Source: Saccharum officinarum (Eukaryota; Streptophyta; Magnoliopsida; Poales; Poaceae). Taken from it: a stretch of 64,000 bases of DNA. Location: NCBI GenBank assembly GCA_020631735.1, contig CM036158.1, positions 87,351,248 through 87,415,247 of the forward strand, read 5' to 3'. Made by a program: the position numbers and the translations under genes. The notes under the pieces are model-generated. The model saw only the letters and a program-made list of their open reading frames with translations, had not been told where the DNA came from and did not search any database. Position 1 is the stretch's first letter. Each line of letters starts with the position of its first letter. Of this stretch, positions 1 to 9,708 are shown one piece after another.

Positions 1-71
1 ATCTGATTAATTTTTGTTAACCGGCAAATGTGACTGAGCTGCGCCGTGCTCCTGCTACATCTTTTTCCCAG

Positions 72-2980
72 GTTTATCCCATTCAGTGGAGGTCCTCGGA
101 AATGTGTTGGAGATCAATTTGCTCTCCTAGAAGCGATAGTGGCACTTGCAGTTGTGTTGCAGAAGATGGATATTCAGCTTGTGCCAGATCAAAAAATTAA
201 CATGACTACTGGAGCTACAATTCATACAACCAATGTAAGGAAACATGCTATGCACATTTTCTACAATACTCTTGTTTTTTTCATAATCTAGTTGATATCA
301 ATTGGAGTTCAATAAAGAATTGTAGCAAAAGCTGTACTACTCAAGGGCACATTAGGAGGAAAGTGAAAAGGAAGAGGCCAAAGTTCCTGCTGTTTTCTAT
401 ATGAAAATGGATTCAGTTTTGAAAGCTCGAAAGTGTAGCCAAGTTATACTCTTGAGTTTCAATCATTTTTCCCCAAGAAAGTGGATAGAACCAAACTCTT
501 CCTAATATTAAAGCGCAATCAGTTTCTTTGTCCATCGACCATCCGCTTTTTTTTTTCCCGTTCTGCCCGCTCACCCTGTTTCTGTCTGTGTTTTTTTTCC
601 TATTCCGCCTGCCCCCATCACCCAGTCTGCTGTTTTTTTGTTTTTTTTTCTGTTTTGAGTACCTCTCATTCCGATTTCTTAAGTTTTTCCATAAATATAA
701 AAAACAAAGAATAAATGCACTATCGTAGGCCTTTGAACGCTTCACCCTTCTCTATGAAACAAAGGTTCCCACTACAATGTCATCTTGCCCCATTGTTCGT
801 CCGCATTTTTTTAATGGTCCCCTCAACCTTGTCACCCATCTGCCTTTTTTGGTTTCTTTTTTGTTCCAAGTGTCTCCCATGCCAATTTCTTATATTTTTC
901 CATAAATGTCAAAAACAAAGAATAAATGCAACATCGTGGACCTTTGAACCCTTGACCATTCTCTAATTACTAAGAAACAAGATTCTCAACAAGTTGTTGA
1001 TGCAGTTTTGATTTGATTAGGACAAAACTTATCTTATTAGAACCTGGTTAGCCGATGGTCCAACTCAGTGGCGAAGCTACGTTATGGCGTCGGGGTCGTC
1101 CGACCCCAACGACCTTCCGCTAACCTCCTGTGCCCTGCGATTTTTCACCATTTGTGACCCTGGTAAATAATATTCGAGACCCCGACAGCCCCGATGGCCC
1201 ATCTAATGATAAGTTAATGGAAGTAAAAAACGCATGCAGCAGCCCAGTAGCAGTCCAATTTGATCCCCTTCTACTCTCATCACTCCGGTTGTCCAACGCT
1301 CCAAGTCGCTTTCGGCCTTTCCCCGTCCTTGTGATGTTCGTTCTTGCCTTGTCGGCTTTCTCGTGTCTGTGCGCCTGACCGTGAATGGCCTTGGTGGCTC
1401 GACGGGAGACGGAAATGCTGAATAGGTAACAGAACACGAAGGACGGAGGCATAGGGACTTAAGAGTCAAGATTTCTGGGATATTCTTTTCTAAAAGAAAA
1501 ATAACTTAACTACTCCCCCGTATCGGATTTAGAAGTCGTTTTGGACAAGGTTTGAGTCAAACATTGGGAATGTAAATCATCAATAACTTTTAAGTTGTTG
1601 AGTTTGCAAATGTAAAAATTATATGAATAGATTTGTCTTCAAAAATACTTTTATAAAAGTATACATATATCACTTTTCCATAAATATTTTTTATAAAAAA
1701 CAAGAGGTCAAAGTTGTGTTTTGGAGACCGTGTCGTTGTCCTAGACAACTTCTAAATCCGATACGGAGGGAGTATTTATTTATTGCATGCATTTTAAAAA
1801 CACAAAAATCAAGAGTTCAAATTTAATTGAATATTACCTCTTAAGTGGGACAGGAATACCATAGCAAGGTCTAATATATAATCGTAAAGCAAACATGTCA
1901 TTTTGTTGCTTCTATCTTATCCATTGTATTATCGCAAGTTATAGACCTGTTTGCTAGGGCTTCGGCTTCTCCTAAAAGGGATTCGGCTATGGCTCCTCAT
2001 GTGAAGCTAGAGCCGTTTAAAAAAATGTTTGGCAAAAACAACTCTAGTGAGTAGTTTTGTAGTAATTTGTGTTATGTTTGTGAGGAGAAGTCACGATAAA
2101 CCATTTTTTCTTTGCTCTGGCTTCTCTAGACTTCTTGCAAGGAGCCATTTTTTTTAAGGTCCGTTTGGCAGGGCTCCTTGCTACGAGCCACAAAAGAAAC
2201 CGGAGCTAAAGTTCTGCCAAACAAAATCATAATTTTGTACTTCCACTTGACCCCGACGATGATATATCCTGGCTTCGCCCCTGGTCCAACTAATGAAACC
2301 GTGAACTGAAATCTTGAGTAGTATGTTGCCCAGTCTAAATAAATGTGCCTTCAAGCCGTATGCATATACTAGTGCAATCCCTGACACATCACATGGAAAA
2401 TCAGGAGAGGTCTCCCATTGTAATCACTAGCGAACAGATGACACGTCGACAACTAACTCCTTGCTGACTTTAATTAGAAATTAAAATTAAAAATTTTTAT
2501 AGGTCCTCAAAGGAAGTCGCGGAACTAGATACTTAACTGTACTATAATGCATGGGTAGTATGAAAATTAAATTTATGAGGATATTTAGGAGTAAATATAT
2601 TTCTATGTTTTGCAACGGGAGAAAAAATTCCATCATGGTTTATTGATACATGTTTAATAAGACATTGTGGATGCCATAGTCATCATCAAATAGATTAGAT
2701 TTAATTGTTATAGAAAAGATAAAACATAAATATACATGCAGCATTCCTGTCTCGTTTCCCAATGTTGGATAGCTTTTTTTTGTTTAAATTATGTAACACA
2801 TGGACATGTTTGATAAAAAGGCCCCTCGTTTCATTTCGGGTCTATTCTAGCCCAAACTTCTATTTCAAGTTTGATAGCATATCTGAATGGTTTCTTAAGA
2901 TGAGCTTATTGCTGCAGGGACTATATATGAATGTAAGCCTGCGTAAAGTTCAGCAAGAAGCCGAGTTAGCACTGAGGTAA
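72..2980 (+). CDS. Cytochrome P450, CYP97B type, last two recognised exons (5' part outside window)
   Basis: Two exons are visible. Exon A, 72-234, follows a CAG acceptor and ends before a GTAAGG donor. It encodes 54 residues starting [15 protein letters not shown], which contain the P450 haem-binding signature FxxGxxxC with the proximal cysteine ligand (FSGGPRKC) and end TIHTTN. Exon B, 2918-2980, follows CTGCAG and continues in frame with [12 protein letters not shown], stopping at TAA 2978-2980. The haem loop, the following helix and the [12 protein letters not shown] strand fit the CYP97 family of plastid carotenoid hydroxylase-related P450s, and the wording is closest to CYP97B as I remember it. 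CYP97A and CYP97C hydroxylate carotene rings; the CYP97B role is less settled. The intron of about 2.7 kb is loaded with transposons. The TAA overlaps a good donor (AG|GTAAAT at 2975-2980), so a short extra C-terminal exon downstream, for example after a CAG near 3266, cannot be excluded. Confidence 0.88.
535..985. repeat. Imperfect tandem duplication, about 208-bp unit
   Basis: Two diverged copies lie head to tail inside the P450 intron. Both carry a pyrimidine-rich stretch, then TTTTTCCATAAATRT, AAAAACAAAGAATAAATGCA, RACATCGTRGRCCTTTGAAC-like sequence and a CTTCTCT/CATTCTCT end. The matching AATAAATGCA blocks are near 710 and 921. No coding meaning is seen. Confidence 0.7.
1513..1772. mobile_element. 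Stowaway (Tc1/mariner) MITE nested in the hAT element
   Basis: Terminal inverted repeats are CTCCCCCGTATCGGATTTAG on the left and its complement ending CGGAGGGAG on the right, flanked by TA at 1511-1512 and 1773-1774. The repeats continue inward for over 35 bp. At 260 bp and non-coding it is a standard grass Stowaway. Confidence 0.9.
1945..2225. mobile_element. MITE with GTTTGSYAGRGCTTCGGCT-like inverted ends
   Basis: The left end reads GTTTGCTAGGGCTTCGGCT. The right end, read on the other strand, is GTTTGGCAGAACTTTAGCTC. An internal GTTTGGCAGGGCTCC near 2163 suggests either a compound element or a second insertion. Ends are approximate and no target duplication was established. Confidence 0.55.
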
Positions 2981-3857
2981 ATTCTTAATGCTGATTTGCT
3001 CAATACTTTTTTTTACAAACCGATACAGAACTGCAGTTGGCTCCCCTAAAAAAAGGCTACAAAATCTTATATTTTCCCCTAGTTCTGTCACAAAGATATT
3101 TTTACATGAATTTCATTGCTAATTTTGCAATCAGGCTTTGAAAGGGCACATGATGTGTTCTCTTTATCGTATTACTTGTACCCAGAACAGTAGAATACGG
3201 GAAGCTTATGTTGTTTTTCTTCTCCACTTAAGTTTCAGCAAAACTTTGACTGTTTTCTTTCGTTCAGCGAATCAAAATAGACGGAAACGACTTCAAACCA
3301 GAATAGAGAACACCTGCACTGGCTACAGAATTGTCAAGATGTGAAATATGCTTCTCCAGTTTCTCGTTAAAAGCTCTACAGTACCATACTAGATGTCACT
3401 GCGTCGGCGTACAGATTTTATAGATTCGCTTCCCTTGAAACTTGAAGGAAAGGAACTTTTGCTTACTGATTCGTTCGGCTATTCGTGAGCGTAAAACTTA
3501 GGTCCTGGTGGTAATCCAAGGCCGAACAGATTCATATTCATATATTTGTTAGCGGCACAATATGGTATTGGGGAAAAAATGTACGTAGTGTGGTTTTTCT
3601 CGGTATAATCAGTCCTGACTTAGTGAAACCAGTTGTCCAGTTGCGTAACCAACCTCTCAGTATCCACCGGATTTTAGTTGACGTGGTCCGGTCCCACATG
3701 TTAGTGGGTCTCGTTCCTCCCATTTATTTCTCTCGTTCTACTCCATAACGAGCCATAGCGATTGCTAGGATGGACAGGGACGGGCACGGCGGGTGGAGGG
3801 ATCACCTAGAGGCCGTCGGGTTCTTTGGTCATAGACGACGGCGGGGAGTTCTTGGTA
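2981..3857. other. P450 3' flank, no further gene recognised
   Basis: AT-rich sequence that probably holds the 3' UTR of the P450 gene. A short element-like inverted pair (TCGTTCGGCTATTCG near 3470 and GGCCGAACAGATTC near 3520) is present. Small frames here show no family resemblance. Confidence 0.5.
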
Positions 3858-4712
3858 GGGCGTGATTGGTTCTCTTGCCTGGGCAGCCTGGCCAGTATCC
3901 ACATTGAAATATTGAAAGTTTGAAACTGAAAATAAATTAGTACAGAAACCAATTAGGCAATAGGCATACCAGGAGCAGCCGACACACTGGGTCAGAACAG
4001 AAGGGATCGAGGGCTGGGGCCAAGTCTGGCTGGGGTAGCCAGCGGTCGGCGCGGCGCCCTGCTCCGGTGCTGCCTGCGTGGCTGCGCGCCACGCCGGCAC
4101 GGGCGCACGGCGGCACGGCCCTGACGGGCGCCGGGCGGGATCCTGGGAGGCGGGAGCAGTCAGGCAGCGATGGGCGGCGGCGCGACCTCGCCTTCTCGAG
4201 TCGCGACGGGTGCGAGTGCGAGCGGACAGCGGAGTCGGAGGGAGAAGAAACTGCGATTCAGCGACGGAGGTAGGGCCTGACGCCTGAATGACTGCTGCGT
4301 GCCCTTGCTTTGCTCTTGGGCCTTCAGTATTGGGCTGAAAAATACATGGGTTATGTAGAGTTAGTGGGCCGACGGCCTGTGCCCTACAGGCCTGGGCCGC
4401 AAATCCGCCCCTGCATGCAGAGTCATTTTGTTTGGTTCGCTTCTCTAGCCAGCCTGTCCCACCGCTGAAGCTGTTTGGTTGGACGATTTCCTGCCTATCT
4501 CGTGCATGCGCCAGAGAGCAGCGGGCGCGTGAGTTGCGACGAGCCAGCCAAGCTGCGCAGGAACGAACCTCAGCTACGTTCCTCGCGAGCCAGGCTCCGG
4601 GCGTCCTTTTGCACGCGCGCAACCAGGCTGAGCTCAGTTCCAGAAAACCAGACACCCTGCACGCGTACGAGGGCTTGCAAGGCTGGTGGCGCGCAGGATA
4701 CCAATCACGCCC
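3858..4712. mobile_element. Putative GC-rich TIR element
   Basis: The left end GGGCGTGATTGGT (3858-3870) is matched by the inverted ACCAATCACGCCC at 4700-4712. The trinucleotide GTA stands next to both ends (3855-3857 and 4713-4715), a possible 3-bp target duplication, although that could be chance. The interior is GC-rich and contains long overlapping open frames on both strands (up to 349 codons on the minus strand). Their composition (Arg, Ala, Pro rich) looks like open frame caused by GC content, and no domain is recognisable. It could be a small gene-capturing element. Superfamily is unresolved. Confidence 0.4.
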
Positions 4713-4886
4713 GTAGTGATGGACGAGGTGCCCGGGTACGCGAGGCTCAGGGCGACCGTGCTCCTGCTGGAAAGGGCGCGCCCATCGGCGCCGCCAACCG
4801 AGCCTGTAGCACACCAGACTAGCCCGCGGCGCCCAAATCGGCGGGAAAGCAGAAGAGGGTGAAGAGGAGACGATACTGGCAGCCTA
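4713..4886. other. Intervening GC-rich segment
   Basis: Non-repetitive GC-rich spacer between two element-like segments. No gene is seen. Confidence 0.4.
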
Positions 4887-5405
4887 CGTTGCACCGATAC
4901 GGGATACGGATACGCCAATACCGATACGGCAATACCGCGATACTTCATTTTTCAAAATTAACGCCGATATGGTAACTATATATATTATAAATAATAAATA
5001 TTACTAAATATGTATATGTATCATTAATAGTAATAGAAAACAACAAAAAAAACTAACAAAGCTGGTCATACAAACTAATGTTCAATGTGTGCATGCCAGT
5101 AGCCTAGTACTCAAGTAGACCCGATACACCTCTAATAAATTCTATATTCATGTGCTGCTTGAGAGCTACCGTAGTTGTCATCTATTGTACACATTTTTCC
5201 TAGCTATGTTCTTCGATTTTCCTCGATACGTTGGATGATATGTATTGGGTTCCGGGTTCGGAAGTATCGGTGGTGTATCAGGATGTATCGACGAAGTATC
5301 GAGATTAATTTTATTTATTTTTTTATCTCAATTTTCCAATACTTCTCCAATACTAGTATCGGGTATCGAAGTATCGGATACGTATCCGATACCGGTACGA
5401 CACTT
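4887..5405. mobile_element. Non-coding element with GATACGG-rich inverted ends
   Basis: The left 60 bp are a run of CGATACGG, GGATACGG and CCGATACGG words (4890-4950). The right 190 bp carry the complementary GTATCGG, GTATCGA and CCGATAC words, densest at 5355-5400. The two ends can pair, so the unit looks like a foldback or MITE-like transposon with short subterminal repeats. The middle is AT-rich. No target duplication was identified and the limits are approximate. Confidence 0.5.
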
Positions 5406-5521
5406 TTGGTGAAGGATTGGTGCAACATAGTTGGCAGTGGTGGCGCGCCTCGGGCTGCTTGGTGTGGAGTGCGCCCTCCTCGGCGCTGGCAACGACGGCA
5501 ACCCGAGACTCGGCGCAAGAG

Positions 5522-6085
5522 CAGGGGCGGAGACAAGGGGGGTGGGCAGGGGCCTGGCCCCATTACTATTTTTAGTTATGTCTCACTAATCACTAGAGAT
5601 TATAAATAAACAAGATGTACTAACTAATTTTAGATTGCTTTTCTCAAATATATCTCTTGATTATCTAATATTAAGTGGCTAAATAAAATACATATATGAC
5701 ATGAATTATTGATCTATGAAGAATGTCCCTTTAATTCTTATCTTCAAAATTTAGATATTTATTTCCTTCGTCAATATAGTGTATTCCAAAAATGGCGCAA
5801 ACCCATAGATTGAACTCAATAAAGATCCCCAATTATGCCAAATCTAAGCATACACCATGTCGAATGCATTATTTCAGTACAAATTTTAAAGTCAAAATAT
5901 GAAAGAGGGAGTAGCATTTTTTAAGATAAAGATATTAAAGGTAATTTATTGCAGATTTTTAAGCCAACATCAAATTCCGTAATATTTTAAGCCGATATCA
6001 AGATATTGTGTGGGTACTATATAATTTTTGTCGACACTTAGTGTGCGTCTGGCCCTCCTATATCTGAATGCTAGCTCCGCCCCTG
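5522..6085. mobile_element. hAT-type non-autonomous transposon, 564 bp
   Basis: Termini CAGGGGCGGAG (5522-5532) and CTCCGCCCCTG (6075-6085) are perfect inverted repeats. They are flanked by identical 8-bp duplications CGCAAGAG at 5514-5521 and 6086-6093. Subterminal GGGCAGGGGCCTGGCCCC and CTGGCCCTCC extend the symmetry. The interior is AT-rich and non-coding. It belongs with the elements at 1066-2283, 6585-6751 and 39405-39591. Confidence 0.9.
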
Positions 6086-6584
6086 CGCAAGAGCAGGCGC
6101 AGCTCCACAAGAAGGTCGTTGGGGCTGCCTGGGGCCTGGACCCGCGGGCGACCGTGGCGCGGACGCCGTGGTCGCCCGCGTGGGAGATGGGCGGGGACGC
6201 GCGTTTCGTCATGGCCCCCCGATTTTGGCGCCGGCCGCCGTTGGGCAATAGCCTCTGCATAAGTGGTTGGCTAGTTGCTATTCTTATGAAAAAAAAATGG
6301 CTGCTATGGGCAGCCGAGAGAAAAACTGGCTTCTTCATCAGAAGCATAATAATCGGTTCTAAACAGGGGCATCGCAATTCGTCACGTAGGAGGAGAGAGA
6401 GACAGAGGTGTTTCTTATTTGAGCTGTCAACTAAAGACCAGTGGAATCCGCTGGCCTAGGCACACTCCAGTGAAGCAGAGGAGCTGTGTCAGCTTGTCAA
6501 TGCGCAGCGCACGAAACCGGCCAACGGAAGCTATCAAGCCCGAGGTCGTGCAGTCTTGCTGTACAGTTTTTTTGTACCTAGGTG
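6086..6584. other. GC-rich unique segment disrupted by the hAT insertion
   Basis: Removing the 5522-6085 element and one duplication joins 5406-5521 to 6094 onward and gives one continuous GC-rich segment of about 260 bp. Open frames cross it but none resembles a known protein. No gene is called. Confidence 0.35.
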
Positions 6585-6751
6585 CAGTGGCGGATGCACG
6601 ATGCGGGATAAGGGGGGGCTAAAACAATGGTGATGTTGATTTGCATGAAGATTTAATGGTGAAATCACGCTTTTGCTACAGTGATTAGACTTGAAGTCGA
6701 GCCATTAGGGGGGGCTGGAGCCCCCCCAGCCCCCCTTTGGATCCGCCCCTG
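6585..6751. mobile_element. hAT-type MITE, 167 bp
   Basis: The left end is CAGTGGCGGATGCA and the right end is TGGATCCGCCCCTGC. Perfect 8-bp target duplications CCTAGGTG are at 6577-6584 and 6752-6759. Subterminal blocks GGGGGGGCT and AGCCCCCC pair with each other. The insertion lies in the left terminus of the Tourist-like MITE that follows. Confidence 0.9.
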
Positions 6752-6753
6752 CC

Positions 6754-6988
6754 TAGGTGTGTTTAGTTCCTTGAAAAAGGATGAAAAATATATTGTAGCA
6801 CGTTTTTGTTTTATTTGGCAAATAATGTCTAACCATTGACTAATTAGGTTCAAAACGTTCGTCTCGCATACAATTAGTTTTTAATTTCATCTACATTTAG
6901 TACTTCATGTATGTATCACAAGTTTGATATGACGGAAAATCTTTTTTCTGCATAGTGCTTTTTTTTGAGGAACTAAACACAGCCCTAG
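6754..6988. mobile_element. Tourist/PIF-Harbinger-like MITE
   Basis: Inverted ends CTAGGTGTGTTTAGTTCC and GGAACTAAACACAGCCCTAG are present. The interior has the family words GTTCGTCTCGCA, CAATTAGTTTTTAATTTCATC and TACATTTAGTACT, shared with copies at 25852-26090, 44259-44499 and 48112-48361. The start is blurred by the hAT insertion at its left end. Confidence 0.8.
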
Positions 6989-6989
6989 A

Positions 6990-7212
6990 TATCTTGTTTG
7001 CGCTTTCCGAGAAACAAATTTGATTAAATATATATTAAAAATTATTAATATTTATAGTATATAATTAGTATCATTTGAAAGATTTTTAAATCTAGTTTTT
7101 TAATAAATTTATTTAGAGATACAAATGTTATACGTATTTTATATAAATCAAGTTAAACTTGTGACACGTTCACCAACCATTTCAGATATAAAGTGACGGA
7201 GGGAGTGCGTGC
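6990..7212. repeat. Degenerate Stowaway half
   Basis: AT-rich segment with TTTAGAGATACAAATGTTA and a right end GGAGGGAG typical of Stowaway MITEs. No matching left terminus is seen. Confidence 0.45.
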
Positions 7213-7778
7213 GGCCGTGTAACGTCACCTGTCCATTCGTGAGATGGCAATGGCATGGATTGAAGGTGACATTTCCTTGGCGTGGGCCCCGGGGCCGGGG
7301 CGCGCCGCTGTCTGGACTGCGTTGCCTGGCCCCGCCGTGACAGCGACTGAATTCCAAGGTTACGTTCGCTGGATAACTACGGGCTACGGCCGTGGCCACG
7401 TGGCCGTGGAACACTGCAAAGCTTTGGTTAACACCTTCTAACATCGGCCTAACCACTTTGAAAGCACATCATTTGAGAGCCCAAAAGTACGTCGCGACTC
7501 GCCACGCCACTGGTTGAAACACCCGTTTTCTTTCACATGCATAGTTACACCTACAACGACATGCCACGGCTGCACACGCCACACTAGCACAGTACGAGGC
7601 GCGAGGTAAAGTTAAATGTGCCCGCCCACAAACATGCGACGCGCGAGGCGCGAGGCAAGCCGGCATTCAGCTACAAACATGCGACGCACGGCATGACCCG
7701 ACCCGGGCAAAACTCCCGCTGCCCTACTGTACCCTCGCCACGACGCCCGCCCACAAACGCAGAGCAACCTGTCAGGGC
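7213..7778. other. Upstream region of the RING-H2 gene
   Basis: Presumed promoter and 5' UTR. GC content rises toward the start codon. No convincing TATA box or other motif was identified. Open frames here are short and unrecognised. Confidence 0.4.
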
Positions 7779-8471
7779 ATGGCTGCCACGGCGCGCGCGA
7801 GTAGGCGCCTGGCCCCGGGCGACGCGCACGCCACGCCGGCGGTCGGCCCCGTGTCGTCCGGCTCCGGCGCCGGGCGGGCGCAGGAGTTCAACCTGTCCTC
7901 GGGCGCGGCCACGGCCGTGGTGTTCGTCTCCATCCTGCTCTGCTTCATCATCCTCTGCACCTACTGCCGCTGCGCGCGGCAGCGGGCCGTCGCGGGGGCG
8001 CGCCGCCGCGTCATGCGCGACCTCGTCCCGGGCGTCGCGCTCTTCGTCCGCCCCTCCGCGGCCGCGCTGCCGCCCGTGGTGCCGTACGCCGCGGCCGCGG
8101 CCGCCAGCGCCGCCAAGAAAAAGGGCCTGATGCCCGAGGACTGCCCCATCTGCCTCGAGCCCTTCGGCGACGACGACGGCGTCAGGGTCGTCCCCGCGTG
8201 CGGCCACCTCTACCACGCGCCCTGCATCGACCGCTGGCTCGACGTCCGCAACTCCTGCCCCGTCTGCCGCTGCGCCGTGGCCAGCCTCTACGCCGCCGCC
8301 GACCGCGAGAGGGACGCCGCGGCGGTGGCCCACGGTGCCCACGACGACGACGACGACGAAGACGACCAGGAGGCCGTCCTGCGGCGCGTCGTCGCGATGA
8401 TCGAAGCCATAAGAGACGAAGAAGACGCGGTGGCGCGGCGCGCGCCGGCCGGTGGAGGCGGAGGGTCATGA
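7779..8471 (+). CDS. ATL-like RING-H2 E3 ubiquitin ligase, single exon, 230 aa
   Basis: The product is a probable membrane-anchored E3 ubiquitin ligase that passes ubiquitin from an E2 to substrate. A single hydrophobic helix spans about residues 43-60. The RING-H2 domain at 122-163 has all eight zinc ligands: C122, C125, C141, H143, H146, C149, C160, C163, spaced C-x2-C-x15-C-x-H-x2-H-x2-C-x10-C-x2-C. A proline precedes the third cysteine by one residue and W153 occupies the E2-contact tryptophan position. A basic segment after the helix, an Ala-rich linker (103-112) and an acidic tail (189-196, mostly Asp) complete it. Being intronless, having the TM segment before the RING and being about 230 aa long all fit the ATL family. 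The canonical GLD motif is only loosely present (KKGLMPED at 114-121). The start is the first ATG of the frame that leaves a short Ala-rich N terminus. The substrate cannot be inferred. Confidence 0.9.
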   Translation: MAATARASRRLAPGDAHATPAVGPVSSGSGAGRAQEFNLSSGAATAVVFVSILLCFIILCTYCRCARQRAVAGARRRVMRDLVPGVALFVRPSAAALPPVVPYAAAAAASAAKKKGLMPEDCPICLEPFGDDDGVRVVPACGHLYHAPCIDRWLDVRNSCPVCRCAVASLYAAADRERDAAAVAHGAHDDDDDEDDQEAVLRRVVAMIEAIRDEEDAVARRAPAGGGGGS

Positions 8472-9419
8472 CATGATTCATGATTGATACATGCATGGCT
8501 CAATTGCAGTGCAGGTGCAGCTAACTTTAACTAACCTTGTAAATTCGTGAGTAGTTACGGTGTCACAGTATATAGGGCTAGCTGGTGTGATCATTCACCA
8601 TTTTTTTGACAACAATTTTTTCTTGAATTGTGTATATTCGAAATTATGGCATGGGATGAATGATTTTTTTTTCATGGTTCAAGACATGGTCATGACCACC
8701 TCAGTATGGCATCCCTGTTTTTGAAATGCTCTGGAATCGGTCTTGTTGCCTAGTACCTATACATACTTTGCCAGACCAAAGCAAGTTCAAACAACAAAAA
8801 TTATATATAACACTTTTAAGTATATATATATATAATCTTCTAATTGTGTGTATTGTAGTGGTTTATCATATTGGGTTGGGGGAATATAGCCAACAACCGC
8901 TTCAGTTGGAGAAATCATAAAGTCCAGCTAAGCTTTATTCCCAGGTGTATCATCAAATCATACAAATTTGCCTGCATAATCATCATAATATTCTGCCGTT
9001 GGACAGCAGTCCAGAAATTGAGAAGAAGGCCTCCTCCCTGGTGGCAAAAGAGCGCTGTAGAATCATTGCCGACGCCTCACCTGCCGGCCTTCCATCCCTC
9101 TCTCTCTCTCTCTTTTTTTTTAGGGTGCCGGCCTTCCATATCCAGTATATATTAGAATAAGGCATCAGAGGAGGCCAATGAGACGTCACTCCGTACCAAG
9201 ATCCTTCATAATCCGGCAACTCGTGTTAGGTTAGGTGGTGGTTGGCGTCTTTGGGTTGACAAAAGTCCAGCCAGTTATAGAATTTATGGGATTATTAGGA
9301 TGTGCCAATTTGTCACTTGCACGGATGCAAGCTGACAGACAGTGATAGGTGTGATAGGGTGAGAATCTTATTTTGTCCTGCATTTTTGTTTTGTTTTTGG
9401 GCATTCTATAAGTCTTGTA
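8472..9419. other. 3' flank of the RING-H2 gene with a TC/T tract
   Basis: AT-rich spacer, presumably starting with the 3' UTR. A (TC)n tract followed by a T run lies at about 9098-9121. The 14-mer TGCCGGCCTTCCAT occurs on both sides of this tract (near 9082 and 9127), suggesting slippage or a small duplication. No gene is seen. Confidence 0.5.
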
Positions 9420-9706
9420 CTCCCTCTATCAAAGAAAACATGCAACTACATGTTGTCTCCAAGAAAACATGCAACTATGGGTTACGTGCCGGCAAAAGTA
9501 ATTTACATTTGACCAACTTTCTATTGAATACTATTTACATTTATGACTTCAAATTAATTTATTAAGAAAATACATTTCATAATGAATCCAATGGTATTTA
9601 TTTGATATCATAAATATTGATATTTTTTTTATCTATAATTAATTGAACTTAAGATACTAAACCACGACATTGTACTAGAATTACATGTTTTTCTGGACGG
9701 AGGGAG
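9420..9706. mobile_element. Stowaway MITE, 287 bp
   Basis: The left end is CTCCCTCTATCAAAGAAAAC and the right end is ACGGAGGGAG, with TA at 9418-9419 and 9707-9708. The word AAGAAAACATGCAACTA occurs twice near the left end, a small internal duplication. Confidence 0.85.
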
Positions 9707-9708
9707 TA

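Larger units (their letters stand above)
1066..2283. mobile_element. hAT-type non-autonomous transposon, 1218 bp, carrying two nested MITEs
   Basis: The left end is CAGTGGCGAAGC and the right end is the inverted GGCTTCGCCCCTG. Perfect 8-bp target duplications GTCCAACT sit at 1058-1065 and 2284-2291, which is the hAT superfamily signature. Just inside the termini the sequence is GGGGTCG/CGACCCC on the left and ACCCCGACG on the right. No transposase is encoded. The element sits in the P450 intron, and a Stowaway (1513-1772) and a second MITE (about 1945-2225) have inserted into it. Confidence 0.85.

Noticed and set aside
3765..4814. 349-codon minus-strand open frame
   Set aside because: Composition is driven by GC content, overlapping frames are open on both strands, no domain is recognisable, and it crosses the border of a putative transposon.
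7671..8342. Minus-strand frame opposite the RING-H2 gene
   Set aside because: Antisense shadow; the plus strand has a full set of zinc ligands.
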